A model generated the notes under the pieces. It made no database searches, was not told where the DNA came from, and was given only the letters and a program-made list of their open reading frames with translations. Shown here piece by piece: positions 13,951 to 24,515 of a stretch of DNA of 64,000 bases. Made by a program: the position numbers and the translations under genes. Origin of the DNA: Cenococcum geophilum 1.58. Its lineage: Eukaryota > Ascomycota > Dothideomycetes > Gloniales > Gloniaceae. The stretch's first letter is position 1. Each line of letters starts with the position of its first letter. The stretch covers positions 1,302,001 to 1,366,000 of the forward strand of contig KV748223.1 in assembly GCA_001692895.1 (NCBI GenBank), in the 5' to 3' direction.

Positions 13951-15073
13951 AGCTTTGTCTTTATAAATAGTACTTATTAGATATAGGGCTGGAACCAGAT
14001 AGAGATTAGGGACGGTAGCCGGGGGATTAATACGGTAAACGGCTGCTAGTATTAGCCGTTTGTAATTTATATTTAGGTATAGGGACGGAGCAGTAGTTAG
14101 AGAGGTAAGAGCTACTTCTATATTTAAAGCAGAGGCCTAGCTTAATGTGTTATTCTTATTTAGAGGACCCTAGTGGGGCGTACCCTAGGGTCCTAGTGTT
14201 AATATCTATAGCGTTAGGGTGCTTAGGCTGTGACAATAACTTAATAAACATTCGCGGGGTTGCCGTATTATATTATAGAGTGGGTTTCGGTGTTAGGCGT
14301 AGTATATTATTATATTATTTATTAATAATATTTGCGCAGGCATTAAGGGCTCCCGGTAGGTCTACGCCTATTAGGGAGGTTTTTAGTTTGGGGCTTAAGG
14401 ATTTAATAAGGCTGTTAATTAGTGCGGAGTTGTTCTAGCCTATTTCCTTTACATAATAGTTAAATTTAGAGAAGTATACTGGGAAACTTTTTATTCCTTA
14501 AGTTATATAGTTTATCTTTCTTTAAGCAGTAGCTTAGCGGTTTAGGTTACTATATATAGCTTTAAGAAGTATAACTAGGCTTTATACTAAGTTTGGCTAA
14601 AGCGGTTTAATAAGGTTAGCTATATCTCCTTCTAGTTAACTTAGGGCGTAACAGAGTTAGTTGGCTTTAGTTAGGTAATAGTTAGCGTTATTAGTTAGCT
14701 TATTTTTAAGCTGGCTTAGAAATAATTAGAGCTTTTATTATTTACTAGTAAATACTAGGGGATCTAGGAGTTGTTTGGATCGTTTTAGTATAGTAGCTAC
14801 TATAGGTTTAGGGCTTGCGCTCCGCGTATTTATCTCTAGAGATAGCGTTTAGTCTTAAGGTTCTGGTGTAGGTATTTTAAGGGCGCGGACTTCTTCTTAG
14901 AGGTTCTTAATTAATTACTAGTATCGTGCTTTTTATTTGGCTTATTGTTAATTTAAAGTAGCTTAGTTTTGTTTAATGGCGTTTATAAAAGACTTCTATA
15001 TCTCTACTAATTATTCTTAAAGTATAGATATAATACTAGCGGCCGTTATAGGGGCTTTAGGTTTGTTCTGCAT
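13950..15073 (-). pseudogene. gag: G2 gag
   Basis: The start ATG at 15073-15071 (minus) follows the 5' LTR and primer site and opens MQNKPKAPITAAS. The frame then carries many CAA/CAG-derived stops. A Ty3-like capsid region can be followed to about 14000. The gag frame differs from the protease/RT frame. Between 13240 and 13400 the plus strand has reiterated TAGTGGAATTTAGTGGAA-like units, which belong to the gag-pol linker and resemble the LTR reiterations. An open frame at 14145-14438 (plus) is a shadow. Confidence 0.7.
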
Positions 15074-15093
15074 ATTAACGGTAGTATAGGTAG

Positions 15094-15107
15094 TTGACGC
15101 AACGTAG
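15094..15107 (-). promoter_or_regulatory. G2 primer-binding site, self-priming type
   Basis: Immediately inside the 5' LTR the sense strand reads CTACGTTGCGTCAA. Nine bases, ACGTTGCGT, are exactly complementary to ACGCAACGT inside the LTR (15194-15202 in plus coordinates). That is the geometry of Tf1/sushi self-priming rather than tRNA priming. D shows the same with a compensated base change. Confidence 0.65.
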
Positions 15108-15477
15108 TGTTACGGAGTAAGTATAAGCGACGATAATATATAGCAAGGTAGATATTATTAAGCTATGTATATAAACTGTGTAAGGAGGTTAAGACGTTGC
15201 GTAAGGAAAGAAGGTAGGAAAATAGGAAGAAAGGGTATATATTGTTAACTTAGTTACTTAGTTAACACGTATATAGGCAGAATAGGGTTTAGGTTGTAGT
15301 CCTAGTAGAACTTAGTAGAATTTAGTGGAACTTGGCAGAATATAGCAGAATGCCATAGATTGCCGTTAAATTGCCATTAGATTGCCGTTAGATTGCCATT
15401 TCGCGGTTAGTCTCTAATTGCTGAGTTAGTAGAGATAGGTGGACGTGTGCAAGGTATTATAGGGGTGTTCCGTAATA
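15108..15477 (-). repeat. G2 5' LTR
   Basis: 370 bp, TGTTACGGAG...CCGTAATA, same length as the 9502 copy. Differences seen by eye are almost all C/T or G/A transitions, as RIP predicts. Confidence 0.92.
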
Positions 15478-15859
15478 GACTAGGTATATAGGTAATATAA
15501 AGACAAAAGTTAATAACGTAATAATAACTAGTGGAGTGGTTACCTAATAGATTAACTCTAATTATATTCTAAAAATTACTATAAAGGAGAGAACTATCTA
15601 GGTAGGGACTGTGGTCCTTTAAATACACAACCGTACTCCTAAGAAATCCCCTTTATACGTAAGGTACGTGTTATATATATTATACGTACATTCCCTTTAT
15701 ATACTGCGTATACTACGTACAACATTATATAACCTTAGTTACTATTCCTCGTTATATAGCTCTATCGGCTCTATCCTAAACCGTGCCTAAATTAACTAAC
15801 TAGCTTCTTCCGACTCTTCTCTAAGTAGTTATAATATTGTACTTAAAGCGTCCGTAATA
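15478..15859 (-). repeat. A1 5' LTR, outer piece
   Basis: It continues the LTR split by G2, starting GACTAGGTATAT and ending CGTCCGTAATA. The two pieces together match the 424-bp A2 LTRs. The bases GGC/GAC flanking G2 look like a RIP-altered target duplication. Confidence 0.85.
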
Positions 15860-16566
15860 TAAACTAGCTAAGTTAGCCTAAAAAAATATATATATGGTAG
15901 GTAATAAAGACTTTTTCTAGAAGTACTAATGCCTAATTAATGCTAGTGCTATAAGTAATAAAGACTAGTAAATACCTGTCTTAAATAAAGGTTATTAAAC
16001 GTATTAAGGTAAAAAGAGGGTTTCTATAGGGTAAATATCTTCTTACCCCTAGCTATATTAGACGTTTATAAAATATAAGGACACTATTAATATCGCGGGT
16101 AGTAAAGATCGGTAAAGGCTAAGAATAGTGCTTAAGGCGTAAGTTAGGGTTGCTAGATAGTAAGAAGACGCTATAAATAAATCTACTAAAGCACATCCTA
16201 TATACCTCTAAGTTCTTTACCCCGCCGCTAGTTTTATAGATGTATTAGCTATATACTATTTAAACGCCTATTTTAGAGTAGAGGTTAAAATTAAAAACTA
16301 TTAAATATTAGGAAAGGGGATGTATTTATAAAGGGTTACTAGGCGCGGGAAAGATTAGTTAATAGTCGCGTATAGTATACTATTTAAAGGTCTAATTACA
16401 GCTATATATAAAATTTAGGCCGCTAAATATTATAAAGAGTAGGAAGGGACTATAAATATATTTATATAGATAGGATACTAGGCGTCTAATATATATAGCG
16501 GCCTGCACAGCGGCTATTATATATATTAATTATAGAATGCTATACGTAGCGGAGATTGTTTAAAGG
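15860..16566. other. Left half of old block U, no gene recognised
   Basis: RIP-mutated sequence between the A1 5' LTR and the C 3' LTR. No frame is convincing. It contains at 16415-16450 a 36-bp segment (TTAGGCCGCTAAATATTATA and on) that recurs at 49826-49861, just beyond the far end of C. The two sites would lie a few hundred bases apart if C were removed. Confidence 0.5.
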
Positions 16567-16910
16567 TATAAGGGCGGGGAGAGACTTCGGGGAAGATTTG
16601 AAGGAATGATATAAATTCTATCTAAATCTAAGGGTATATAGCTCTCGCTAAGAACAAGACATTACGTAAAGAAGAGAAAGGAATAATAAGAGAATTATAT
16701 AATTAAATAGTTAGGGGCTTAGTAGTCAATCCGTGCGTATATACGCACGCGGTCTTTAATAGACTTCGGTAAAATTTAATTAATTTAGCAGAATTTAGCA
16801 GAAGTCGATTAAGCTAGTAGAATTTGGCAGAATTTAGTTAAAGCGTTAGAATTTATCTGTTAAGTGTTTTATTAAAATATTCCTACTATAACTAGGCTAG
16901 TCCCGTTATA
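16567..16910 (-). repeat. C 3' LTR
   Basis: 344 bp, paired with 35439-35756 plus 49750-49774. It contains a perfect 18-bp CpG-rich palindrome, CGTGCGTATATACGCACG, at 16732-16749, and reiterated TTTAGCAGAATTTAGCAGAA-like units at about 16787-16860. A C-run (16911-16924), the complement of a polypurine tract, abuts it. Confidence 0.9.
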
Positions 16911-17019
16911 GTACCCCCCCTTTTAGCCAAAGGTCCAAATAATTTAATTTTAGTTAAGACTTATAACTTATCGCGTTAGGTAGCAGTATAGAGTTTTACT
17001 AATTCTATCGTTAGATAGG

Positions 17020-17065
17020 CCAATTAAGATTTTCCATCCCTAAGATAAAAAATCGCTATTAGCTT
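17020..17065 (-). repeat. P2 palindrome in C
   Basis: GATTTTCCATCCC/TAAGATAAAAAATC core with CCAATTA and GCTATTAGC flanks; then GGCGGTAAGCAGAACTAATA as in B. Confidence 0.75.
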
Positions 17066-17134
17066 AGTTAAGGCGGTAAGCAGAACTAATATCTTTATAG
17101 TAGGTCTTAGTAAGGCGGATTTAACTAATTAGAT

Positions 17135-17157
17135 AACTTTAACTGGCGGTTAAAGTT
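17135..17157 (-). repeat. P1 palindrome in C
   Basis: Plus strand AACTTTAACTG-G-CGGTTAAAGTT, one arm mismatch explained by C to T. In element sense it is followed by ATCTAATTAG. Confidence 0.75.
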
Positions 17158-17180
17158 CCTTAATATTTTATGTATTATAT

Positions 17181-17587
17181 AATTATATTATAAACATTAT
17201 AATATATTTTAAGTTTTTTTTTAATTTCGAGCTTTCTGCTACTATGTTTTATATATTTATATTAGGTAGCAGTTATTTGCCTTTATATTATGTCTATTTA
17301 GCTAAAGTAGGCCGCAAAGAATAGTCCTTATAAAATTCTTTTACTAAGGAAGGCGCGTTAGCCTTAATCTAGTTATAGGTTTTCTAGGTTTATATTTTAT
17401 ATCCTTCCTATTTAATAAGAAGTTTAAATTATTTAGATTATATTTTCTATCGTATATTATTAATTAAGTTAATAAAGTAAAAACTATTGCCCTTATTAAT
17501 AATTATAGAAGATAGCGGCGGCACTTCGCGAGTTAAAGGTTTACCTTTTAAAGGTTACAGTAAGTTTATATAAAACGTCGGATATAT
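17181..17587 (-). pseudogene. pol: C pol, C-terminal piece: chromodomain
   Basis: On the minus strand, directly after the B insertion site, the frame runs through a proline-rich linker (KGKPLTREVPPL) into a chromodomain at about 17470-17300. The domain shows FKLLIK-EGY and a TYN-IKANAPSLVKEFYKDY segment, where usual tryptophans have become stops. It continues the frame that ends YAYKLKLLIKI at 24516. Chromodomains of this class bind methylated H3K9 in characterised fungal elements. Confidence 0.72.
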
Positions 17588-17592
17588 TTTTA

Positions 17593-17779
17593 TGTCACGG
17601 CACTAACCTAACGCATACTGTTTTATACTGTCTCGTACTGTTTCCTACTATTGGCTAGCCCACCACTAGTGACTTAGCGGCTAGCCCTACTATTTATATA
17701 TAATACCCCCTTTCCACCTTCTTCCCCTCTTTATACCATAACGTAGTTATTTAGTCTACTTTATTGCAGCACTATAATA
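17593..17779 (+). repeat. B 5' LTR
   Basis: TGTCACGGCACTAACC...GCACTATAATA. It includes a T/C-rich block ending in a TATA-like stretch (TATTTATATATAATA) that may be promoter sequence, and a duplicated GGCTAGCCC. Confidence 0.93.
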
Positions 17780-17810
17780 GTTTATAGTATATTTAATTTA
17801 CGCCCTATTG

Positions 17811-19440
17811 TGATTACTAATTCCTTATACCCTAGCTAATTAACCTCCGCCCTAAAGCAATTGCAACCTATACGCGCCTCTGCTAAAACTAATATATCCC
17901 TAGTATAGTCCTAGAATAATCCTTAGTTTTTACCTAGCGCCTAAATAGGCGACACTAATAATGCCAAAATTGCTAAAACCTAGAACCCCCGCAACGTTTT
18001 TGTAAACCTCTTTATAGAAATATACCCTAATATCGCGTAAACAATCCGCTGCTCCCTACCGTACCCTAAGACCTTTAAGCCTAGTAAAGTTTACCTTACC
18101 CTTATTAACTATACTAATGAGTTCCTTAATAATATTAAAGTAGGACTATAGTATATATATAATATAAATACCGCCAATAAGAAAGCTAACGAAAACCTTA
18201 GTGCCCTTATTGCTTTCTAAATAGGAACTATTAACTCTTAAATAGAGACTATCGCCGTTCTAAAATAATTGACCCCTATAATAATGGTAATAACCTAGTA
18301 GAAAAAACGGAGATCTAAAGACCCACTAATATTTAGCGGAAAAGGTACCCCGCTAGAATAATAAGCTAATTTTAAGACCTAGCATATTAAGATTAAGGGA
18401 GTCTTTAACCGGGACTAGGACTACTTTAATATAGTTTAGTCCCAGATCCTTTATATCTTAGATATACTAGAGGATAAGGCCTATAAGTTTATTAAGTAGG
18501 GCCTAAAGCTTATATATAAGAACCTAAACAATATATCTGCGTAGAAATGGCCCACTAAAAAAGATATACTTAAAGACCTTACTGCCTACTATAAGGTCCT
18601 TAATATAACCTAGGTTACAAAGAATAAGCTTAACTATTTTTCCTAGGGCGAGCGTAATTACTAGTCCTAGAAGGGTGAGCTTAATAAGCTAATAGTCCGC
18701 GCTAAGAAAATAGATAAATAGAAGGTGGACCTACTCTAAAAGTTTATCTCTCTAAAGATAGAAGAGCTGGTACTTAAACTTACCTATAAAATTAATAATA
18801 GCGACTATATAGGTTAAAGTAAGTAGATAGATATATTTGCTAAGAACCTTATAAACTATACACACTAAGCTAACCTTAAGAAGAACGCTAACTACCGCCT
18901 ACCTACCTAAGCCTCTGCCCCTATATTAACCCTAACCCTAGCAGTAACTGGAGAACCTATAGACCTTAATAGAATCTTAGATATAAAGCGTAAGCGCCGC
19001 GTTAATAATAGACTATACCTTGCCTATGGCCTACCTAGCCACTAAAAGGACGCCTATAACCCCACTAAGATAGTAAACCTAGTCCTAATACCACCCTATT
19101 AAATAACGCGAACTAATAACCGCGGACGCGGCGACTATAGAGTTTATTATAAACGCGGCAACTATAGAGCCTATTATAGCCGCGGCGGACGACTCCCCCC
19201 CTTTAACCCTATAGCTTAGTTACTCTAAACCATACCCTATATAGGAGCCTAACCCGTTAATAATGCCTAGTATTGGCGACTCCGTACTAGCGAATACAAA
19301 TATAGCTATGTTATTAGCGAGGTATTATCTTCCTATACCCTAACTAAGACTAAAACTAATACCGCTAGCTAGACGGACACTAGACCGCCCTGCTAAGACA
19401 GCCCCGTACCCTAGTTATTAAAAGGTAAACCTTTAGACTA
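17811..19440 (+). pseudogene. gag: B gag with RG-rich tail
   Basis: A Ty3-type gag in one frame (mod 2) through RIP stops. A capsid-like segment (DPLIFSGKGTP onward) starts near 18315 and runs to about 18800. The C-terminal part carries an Arg/Gly-rich repeat at about 19108-19200, with RGRGDYR, KRGNYRAYY and SRGGRLPP. No CCHC knuckle was found, so the RG tract may serve as the nucleic-acid-binding region. The start is uncertain; the first plausible codon is GTG at about 17811, possibly an altered ATG. Confidence 0.7.
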
Positions 19441-22400
19441 AGTCGTATTTAAGGGTCTAAACTATATAAGGAGGAAGATAAGAAGATTAGGTCCCTATTA
19501 CTAAATTAATTAGTCCTTTCTATTAGTAAGCTACTACTTAATCTTAGATTAGTAAATAGTAATAAGAAATTAATCCTTATTTAAACCTAACTCTTCTTAT
19601 TACATAACCTATACCCCTAAGTTTATATTAATATAGTAAGCCTAGTCGACTTAAGTAGTACTATAATAGCATTTGCCGACGCAAAGTCTATTATAAGAAA
19701 GTATAATATTATAACTAAGAAGCTACTAGTACCTAGGCCACTGCGCCTTATAAATAGTATCCTAACTTTGCTTATTACGGACTACTTTACCACCTAAATG
19801 TTAATCGGCCTCTATACTAAAGCTATGCTCTTTTTTATTATTAAACTCTTACCTACTACCCTAATTATCCTAGGTATGCCTTAGCTTTAAAAGTATAAGC
19901 CCCGTCCTAGCTTTAGGAAACTTAAGATCTACTTTAACTTAGACTACTACTCTAGGCACTACCTCCTATAGGGGATAACTAACGGTAGTAGGGACGCCTT
20001 ATATAGATACTTAGCACTACTAAGCCTAGTACCTAGGACTATATATAAAGCCCTAATAGTAAAAGACGTTCTTAATAAAGGGGAGCTTATATAGCTGCAA
20101 AGAAATAAGACAGTGGAAAACTGGACTATTTTAGTACTTAAGACTAAAATAACGGGCTAGCTAGCCTTGCTAAGACCTAGAAATAAGGTCCGCTTTATAC
20201 CGCTACTACTAAGAATCTAACCCTAACCTAGGTACTATTTAAACCCTAGCTACCTAGTCTAATACTTAGAACTAAGCTATATACTATATACGCATATTAT
20301 AGCTCGCGTTATAGTAAGGATTAGCTATAGAACTACTAAAACCTAGATAATAGAAACCGCGCTACTGTAACGCCTAACCTTATACCTATCTCCCGCGCGT
20401 ACTATATAAGGCTACTGCCTTATTTCCGCCCCCCTAGGTTAACTAAGCTATACTAGCTTAGCTATAGCACCGAAGAACTAAATACGCCCTAACCTAGACA
20501 ATATTAAATACACTTATACTATTAATTTCACCTAGTTCTATAAATAAAAAGACGTAAAGGTAATAAGGATCTATATAGCGAAGCTAGTAGAACTAGTTAA
20601 ATAAGATAAGCACTAATAGCTGCTGGAAGAGCTGCCTATAGGCCTAATAGAAGTACTAAACCTATTAGAAAGGTTTTTTCGCTAGCTAGTAGAAGGCGAC
20701 TATATAATAAAGGAAGCCTATAAAGTGCTCCCCCCCTATTTTTATAACTTCCTTAAAATAAATCTAAAAACTAAACCCAAGCTTTTACGTTGGAAGATAG
20801 TTAATACTAATATTAAAAATTCCTAAAAAGCAAACTAGAATTAACCCGTAAAGATATTCTATAACGCCTACTAGAGGAGTTTCGTAAATATATTAAGCAC
20901 TTCCTCCCTAAGAATATAGATAAGCTGCCCCCTTACCAACTATAGGACCATAAAATTAAGATTATCTCTAGAAACTAGGCCCCGTACTATAAAAATAGAT
21001 TACTCTTACCTACTAAACTTAGGTATATAAAGAAGTGGATTAATAAGATACTAGATAAGGGTTTTATCCGCAAATTAACCTTACTAGCTACTATACCACT
21101 CCTCCTTACTGCTAAGCCTGGCAGCGGTATACGAATTTACTATAACTACTAAGGCCTAAATATAGTTACTATTAAAAATCGGTACCTATTACCGCTAATC
21201 CGCGAGACACTTAACGTACTTTATAGTGCTAAGTACTTTACTAAACTTAATATAATTACTGCGTTTAACCAGATCCGGATTATAAAGAGCCATAAGTAGC
21301 TTATAGTATTTATTACCCGGTTTAGACTCTATAAGATACTAATTATACTATTTGGCCTCTATAACGCACCTACTATATTTTAAAACTATATTAACTATAT
21401 TCTATATAACGCCCTTAATAGCTACTATACTACCTACCTTAATAACGTCCTTATCTTTTCTAAAATATATGCTAAGTATACTAAGTATATAAATAAAGTT
21501 ATCTAAAGACTTAGTAATGCTAGACTTTAGATTAATATTAATAAGTCTAAGTTCTACTCTACTAAAATAAAATACCTTAGCTTAATTATCTTAATTAATA
21601 GCATAACTATAGACCCTGAAAAGGTACAGGCCTTATAGGAATAAAAGGACCCGATATTAACTAAAGAACTATAATAATTTCTTAGCTTTGCGAACTTCTA
21701 CTAACGATTTATCTAAGGCTACTCTAATATCGCTATACCTATAATAAAACTCCTAAAGAAGGATATTAGATGGCTATAGGGACTAAAACAAGCTAAATTG
21801 TTTAAGGCCCTTAAGGGAGCCTTTACTTTAGCACCAGTATTAGCATACTATAACTATATAAAGAAAATAGTAGTAGAGACAGATGTATTAAATTAGGCTT
21901 TTAGCGGAGTCCTTTCCTAGTATAATAACGATGGAAAATTAAAACTGGTCGTATTCTTCTCTATAAAGCACTTTACGCTAGAGTATAACTATAAGATCTA
22001 TAATAAAGAACTCTTAGCTATTATTAAAGCTTTAAAGAAATAGCGTCCTAAGCTATAAGGGACTAAGGAGCCGTTTAAAATTATTACTAACTATAAAAAT
22101 CTATAGACGTTTATAATTACTAAGCAGCTAAATTAGTGCTAAGTCTAGTAGGCAGAGTCCCTTTTATAGTTTAACTTTATAGTTATATATAGACCTAATA
22201 GCAAAGCTACGCTCCCTAATACCCTAAGCTAGCTACTAGAAATAAGGCCTAAGGACACTAATAATAAATACCTCCACTACTAAGCCTAAGTTATTATACC
22301 GCCCTAAAAAGTTAACCCTATAATCTTAGAAGAATTACTATATAAGTCCTATAATTCTAATAATACGGAGTTTATAGCCACTCTAGACCCTAAAATAGCC

Positions 22401-24044
22401 GAAAAGTTACTAGATAAGTTAATCTAGTTAGAATACTAGGAGAATAAACTCGTAAGAGATATAATAGCGGCCCTATATAATTAGAAAGCTTACTATTAGC
22501 TAAAAAAAATTAGGAAATTACTTTGTTGTAATAAGTTAGAATATAATATTATTAATAGATAAATCTACTTCCGCTAATATCTCTTTGTCCCTAACGCCCT
22601 AAACCTTTACCTAAAAGTTACCTATCGCTCTTATAGTAGCGGCCCTACTAGTTACCCTAGCTGGGTTAAAACTCTTAACCTTTTAAACCAAATATACTAG
22701 TAGCTAGGAATCTCCTAGTTTATAGCTACCTTTATTAAAGACTATACCCTATATTTTTATACTAAGACCCCCTATTCTACCTTACCCGGTTTTTTAAAGC
22801 TATTAAAATTACCTACCTGCCTATAAACTAATATCTTAATTAACTATATTATAACGCTACCGGTATATTAATACTATAGTAAAATATATAAATATATCCT
22901 TATTATTATAAACCGCTTAACTAAAATATAACACCTTATTTTAGTAATAGGACTCTTAATAAAGGAGCTAGTTAATAGCTTTATTAATAACGTATATAAG
23001 CTCTATAATGTACTAAGTACAATTATCTCTAATTACGGTATATAATTTATTAGCGACTTCTAGCAATAACTAAGTAAACGCCTTAAGACAACCTTATAAC
23101 TAAGCTTAGCCTAATACTTAGAAACGGACAGCTAAACTATAATTATTAACGCTGCCGTAAATAAATACCTCTATACCTTTATTAGCTTTATATAAAATAA
23201 CTAGGTTAACTACCTACCGCTTACTAAGTTTACTATAAATAACCAAGTTAATAAGAGCACAGGTATCTCCCCATTTTTTTATAAACTATAGCTTTAACCC
23301 TCGCCTCGGAATTAAGCCTACTAGCCCCTACCTATTAACACTATTAGTATAAGTAAAGAAGGAGTTTTTTTGCGTAAACTCTATAGCCAACCGCTTTAAG
23401 CGGATATTAATATAGCTTAAGGCCCTAGCCCGGATTTTACAGTAACGCTATAAAGATAATACTAATACCTATAGGGATAAGAGCGCGTTATTCTATGAAG
23501 GCGATATAGTTATAGTTAGCTTAGAAAATATAAAGATAAAAAAACTTAAGAAGAAATAGGACGATAAATGGGACGGCCTATACCCCATACTTGCAGTATA
23601 CTAAGGGGTAGTTATAGTAGACCTCCTAAACCATATTTAAGTAAATAAATTCTTTTATATATCTAAGGTCCGCCTCTAGGCTGCTAAAGAGATCCCTAGC
23701 TAAGTAAATATTAATACTATAGAGCGCCGTAATATATAAGGATAAGTGGTAGAGAGAGAGATAATAACGGCAATATAGAAGATAAATAGGAGTTTAAGAA
23801 AATCCTTAATATATATAATAAAGACCCCCAGGGCCTAACTTATAAGATTAAATGGAAATATTATAAGGATATAACTTAGCAGCTAAAAAAAAGACCTAAA
23901 GGGTTATAAATAAGCTATATAGCGCTTTTATAAGTAATACCCTAAGAAGCTAGGACCCCCAGACTGGGCACAAGATAAGAAAAAGTCATACTAAAGTTGC
24001 GGCTAACCACCGTATTAAAATTTGTAGTAGTTAAGATGTTATAA
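19440..24044 (+). pseudogene. pol: B protease-pol with chromodomain
   Basis: The retropepsin region around 19640-19880 (AFADAKSIIRKYN, LITDYFTT, LIILGMP) reads one frame behind gag. RT, RNase H, integrase and chromodomain all read one further frame behind, switching at about 20800-20835. RT shows RIYYNY at 21132-21149 and YLNN at 21435-21446. RNase H opens VVETDVLN at about 21870 and continues to FTLEYNYKIYNKELLAI. Integrase follows at about 22480-23300. The chromodomain is at about 23770-23925 with GLTYKIKWKYYKD. The frame ends at TAA 24042-24044, immediately before palindrome P1. Confidence 0.88.
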
Positions 24045-24067
24045 AACTTTAACTAGCGGTTAAAGTT
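24045..24067 (+). repeat. P1 palindrome in B
   Basis: AACTTTAACTA-G-CGGTTAAAGTT followed by ATCTAATTAGCTAAA. It abuts the end of pol. Confidence 0.75.
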
Positions 24068-24129
24068 ATCTAATTAGCTAAACTCTTACTAAAAAACGCC
24101 ATGCGGATTAATTTAGGTGGCGGTATAAA

Positions 24130-24227
24130 GTTCTGCTAACCTTACTTACTAAACTAACTAATTAGGATTTTCTATGCCCGGTATAGAAAATCGCTATTAG
24201 CTTAGTTAAGGGCGGTAAGCGGAACTA
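24130..24227 (+). repeat. P2 extended foldback in B
   Basis: The core GATTTTCTATGCCC/GGTATAGAAAATC is at 24166-24192. The flanks are also inverted: GTTCTGCTAACC on the left and GGTAAGCGGAAC on the right, giving arms of nearly 50 bp. Confidence 0.78.
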
Positions 24228-24323
24228 ATATCTTTATAGTAAAAAATAGGCAATCCTGTATACTGCCTATTTTTAAGTTATTTATTTAGTTTAGGGACTA
24301 AACTATTTAGGGGAGAAGAGTAC

Positions 24324-24510
24324 TGTTACGGCACTAACCTAACGTATACTGTTTTATACTGTCTTGTACTATTTCCTAATATTAGCTAGCCCACTACTAA
24401 TGACTTAGCGGCTAGCCCTACTATTTATATACAATACCCCCTTTCTACCTTCTTCCCCTCTTTATGCTATAACGTAGTTATTTAGTCTACTTTATTATAG
24501 CACTATAATA
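24324..24510 (+). repeat. B 3' LTR
   Basis: 187 bp, TGTTACGGCACTAACC...GCACTATAATA. It differs from the 5' copy mostly by transitions. Confidence 0.93.
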
Positions 24511-24515
24511 TTTTA

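Larger units (their letters stand above)
9502..15477 (-). mobile_element. Gypsy chromovirus G2, complete, nested in A1 LTR
   Basis: Two 370-bp direct repeats (TGTCACGG...CCGTAATA and TGTTACGG...CCGTAATA) bound a minus-strand gag-pol with protease, RT, integrase and chromodomain. The unoccupied site is visible in the A2 and A3 LTRs (TTAATGGGCTAGG-like), which proves the insertion. A G-run polypurine tract lies next to the 3' LTR and a self-priming-type site next to the 5' LTR. Its chromodomain segment is only lightly mutated, so it is younger than its host A1. Confidence 0.93.
3863..15859 (-). mobile_element. Gypsy chromovirus A, copy A1 (3' truncated, hosts G2)
   Basis: Minus-strand Ty3/gypsy element. 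Reading right to left it has a 5' LTR (15859 down to 15478, then 9501 to 9455), gag, protease, RT, RNase H and integrase. It stops inside the integrase at about 3863, so the integrase C-terminus, chromodomain and 3' LTR are missing. Identity with A2 (35757-49744) fixes the order and the break. Its 5' LTR is interrupted by the complete element G2. The TGT..ACA ends show RIP transitions. The 3' remnant A3 (52138-54123) covers the part A1 lacks, with about 160 bp shared. Confidence 0.85.
16911..17180 (-). other. C 3' untranslated region with P2 and P1
   Basis: Between the polypurine tract and the end of pol. It holds no reading frame but both palindromic modules: P2 at 17020-17065 and P1 at 17135-17157. 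In element sense P1 precedes P2, the same order as in B and Copia1. Confidence 0.6.
24045..24323 (+). other. B 3' untranslated region with P1, P2 and polypurine tract
   Basis: P1 lies at 24045-24067 and an extended P2 foldback at 24130-24227. The purine-rich AGGGGAGAAGAGTAC just before the 3' LTR (24309-24323) is the likely polypurine tract. Confidence 0.7.
17593..24510 (+). mobile_element. Gypsy chromovirus B, complete, nested in C
   Basis: Two 187-bp LTRs bound a plus-strand gag-pro-pol with chromodomain. The perfect 5-bp target duplication TTTTA sits at 17588-17592 and 24511-24515. The insertion splits C between integrase and chromodomain. RIP damage is moderate: RT has YLNN and Asp to Asn elsewhere. 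Confidence 0.95.

Noticed and set aside
14145..14438. Open frame of 97 codons on the plus strand
   Set aside because: It is antisense to the G2 gag; no start context or recognisable domain.
15860..16566. tRNA or rRNA genes
   Set aside because: No cloverleaf with a TTC-type T arm and no conserved rRNA segment was recognised here or elsewhere in the window.
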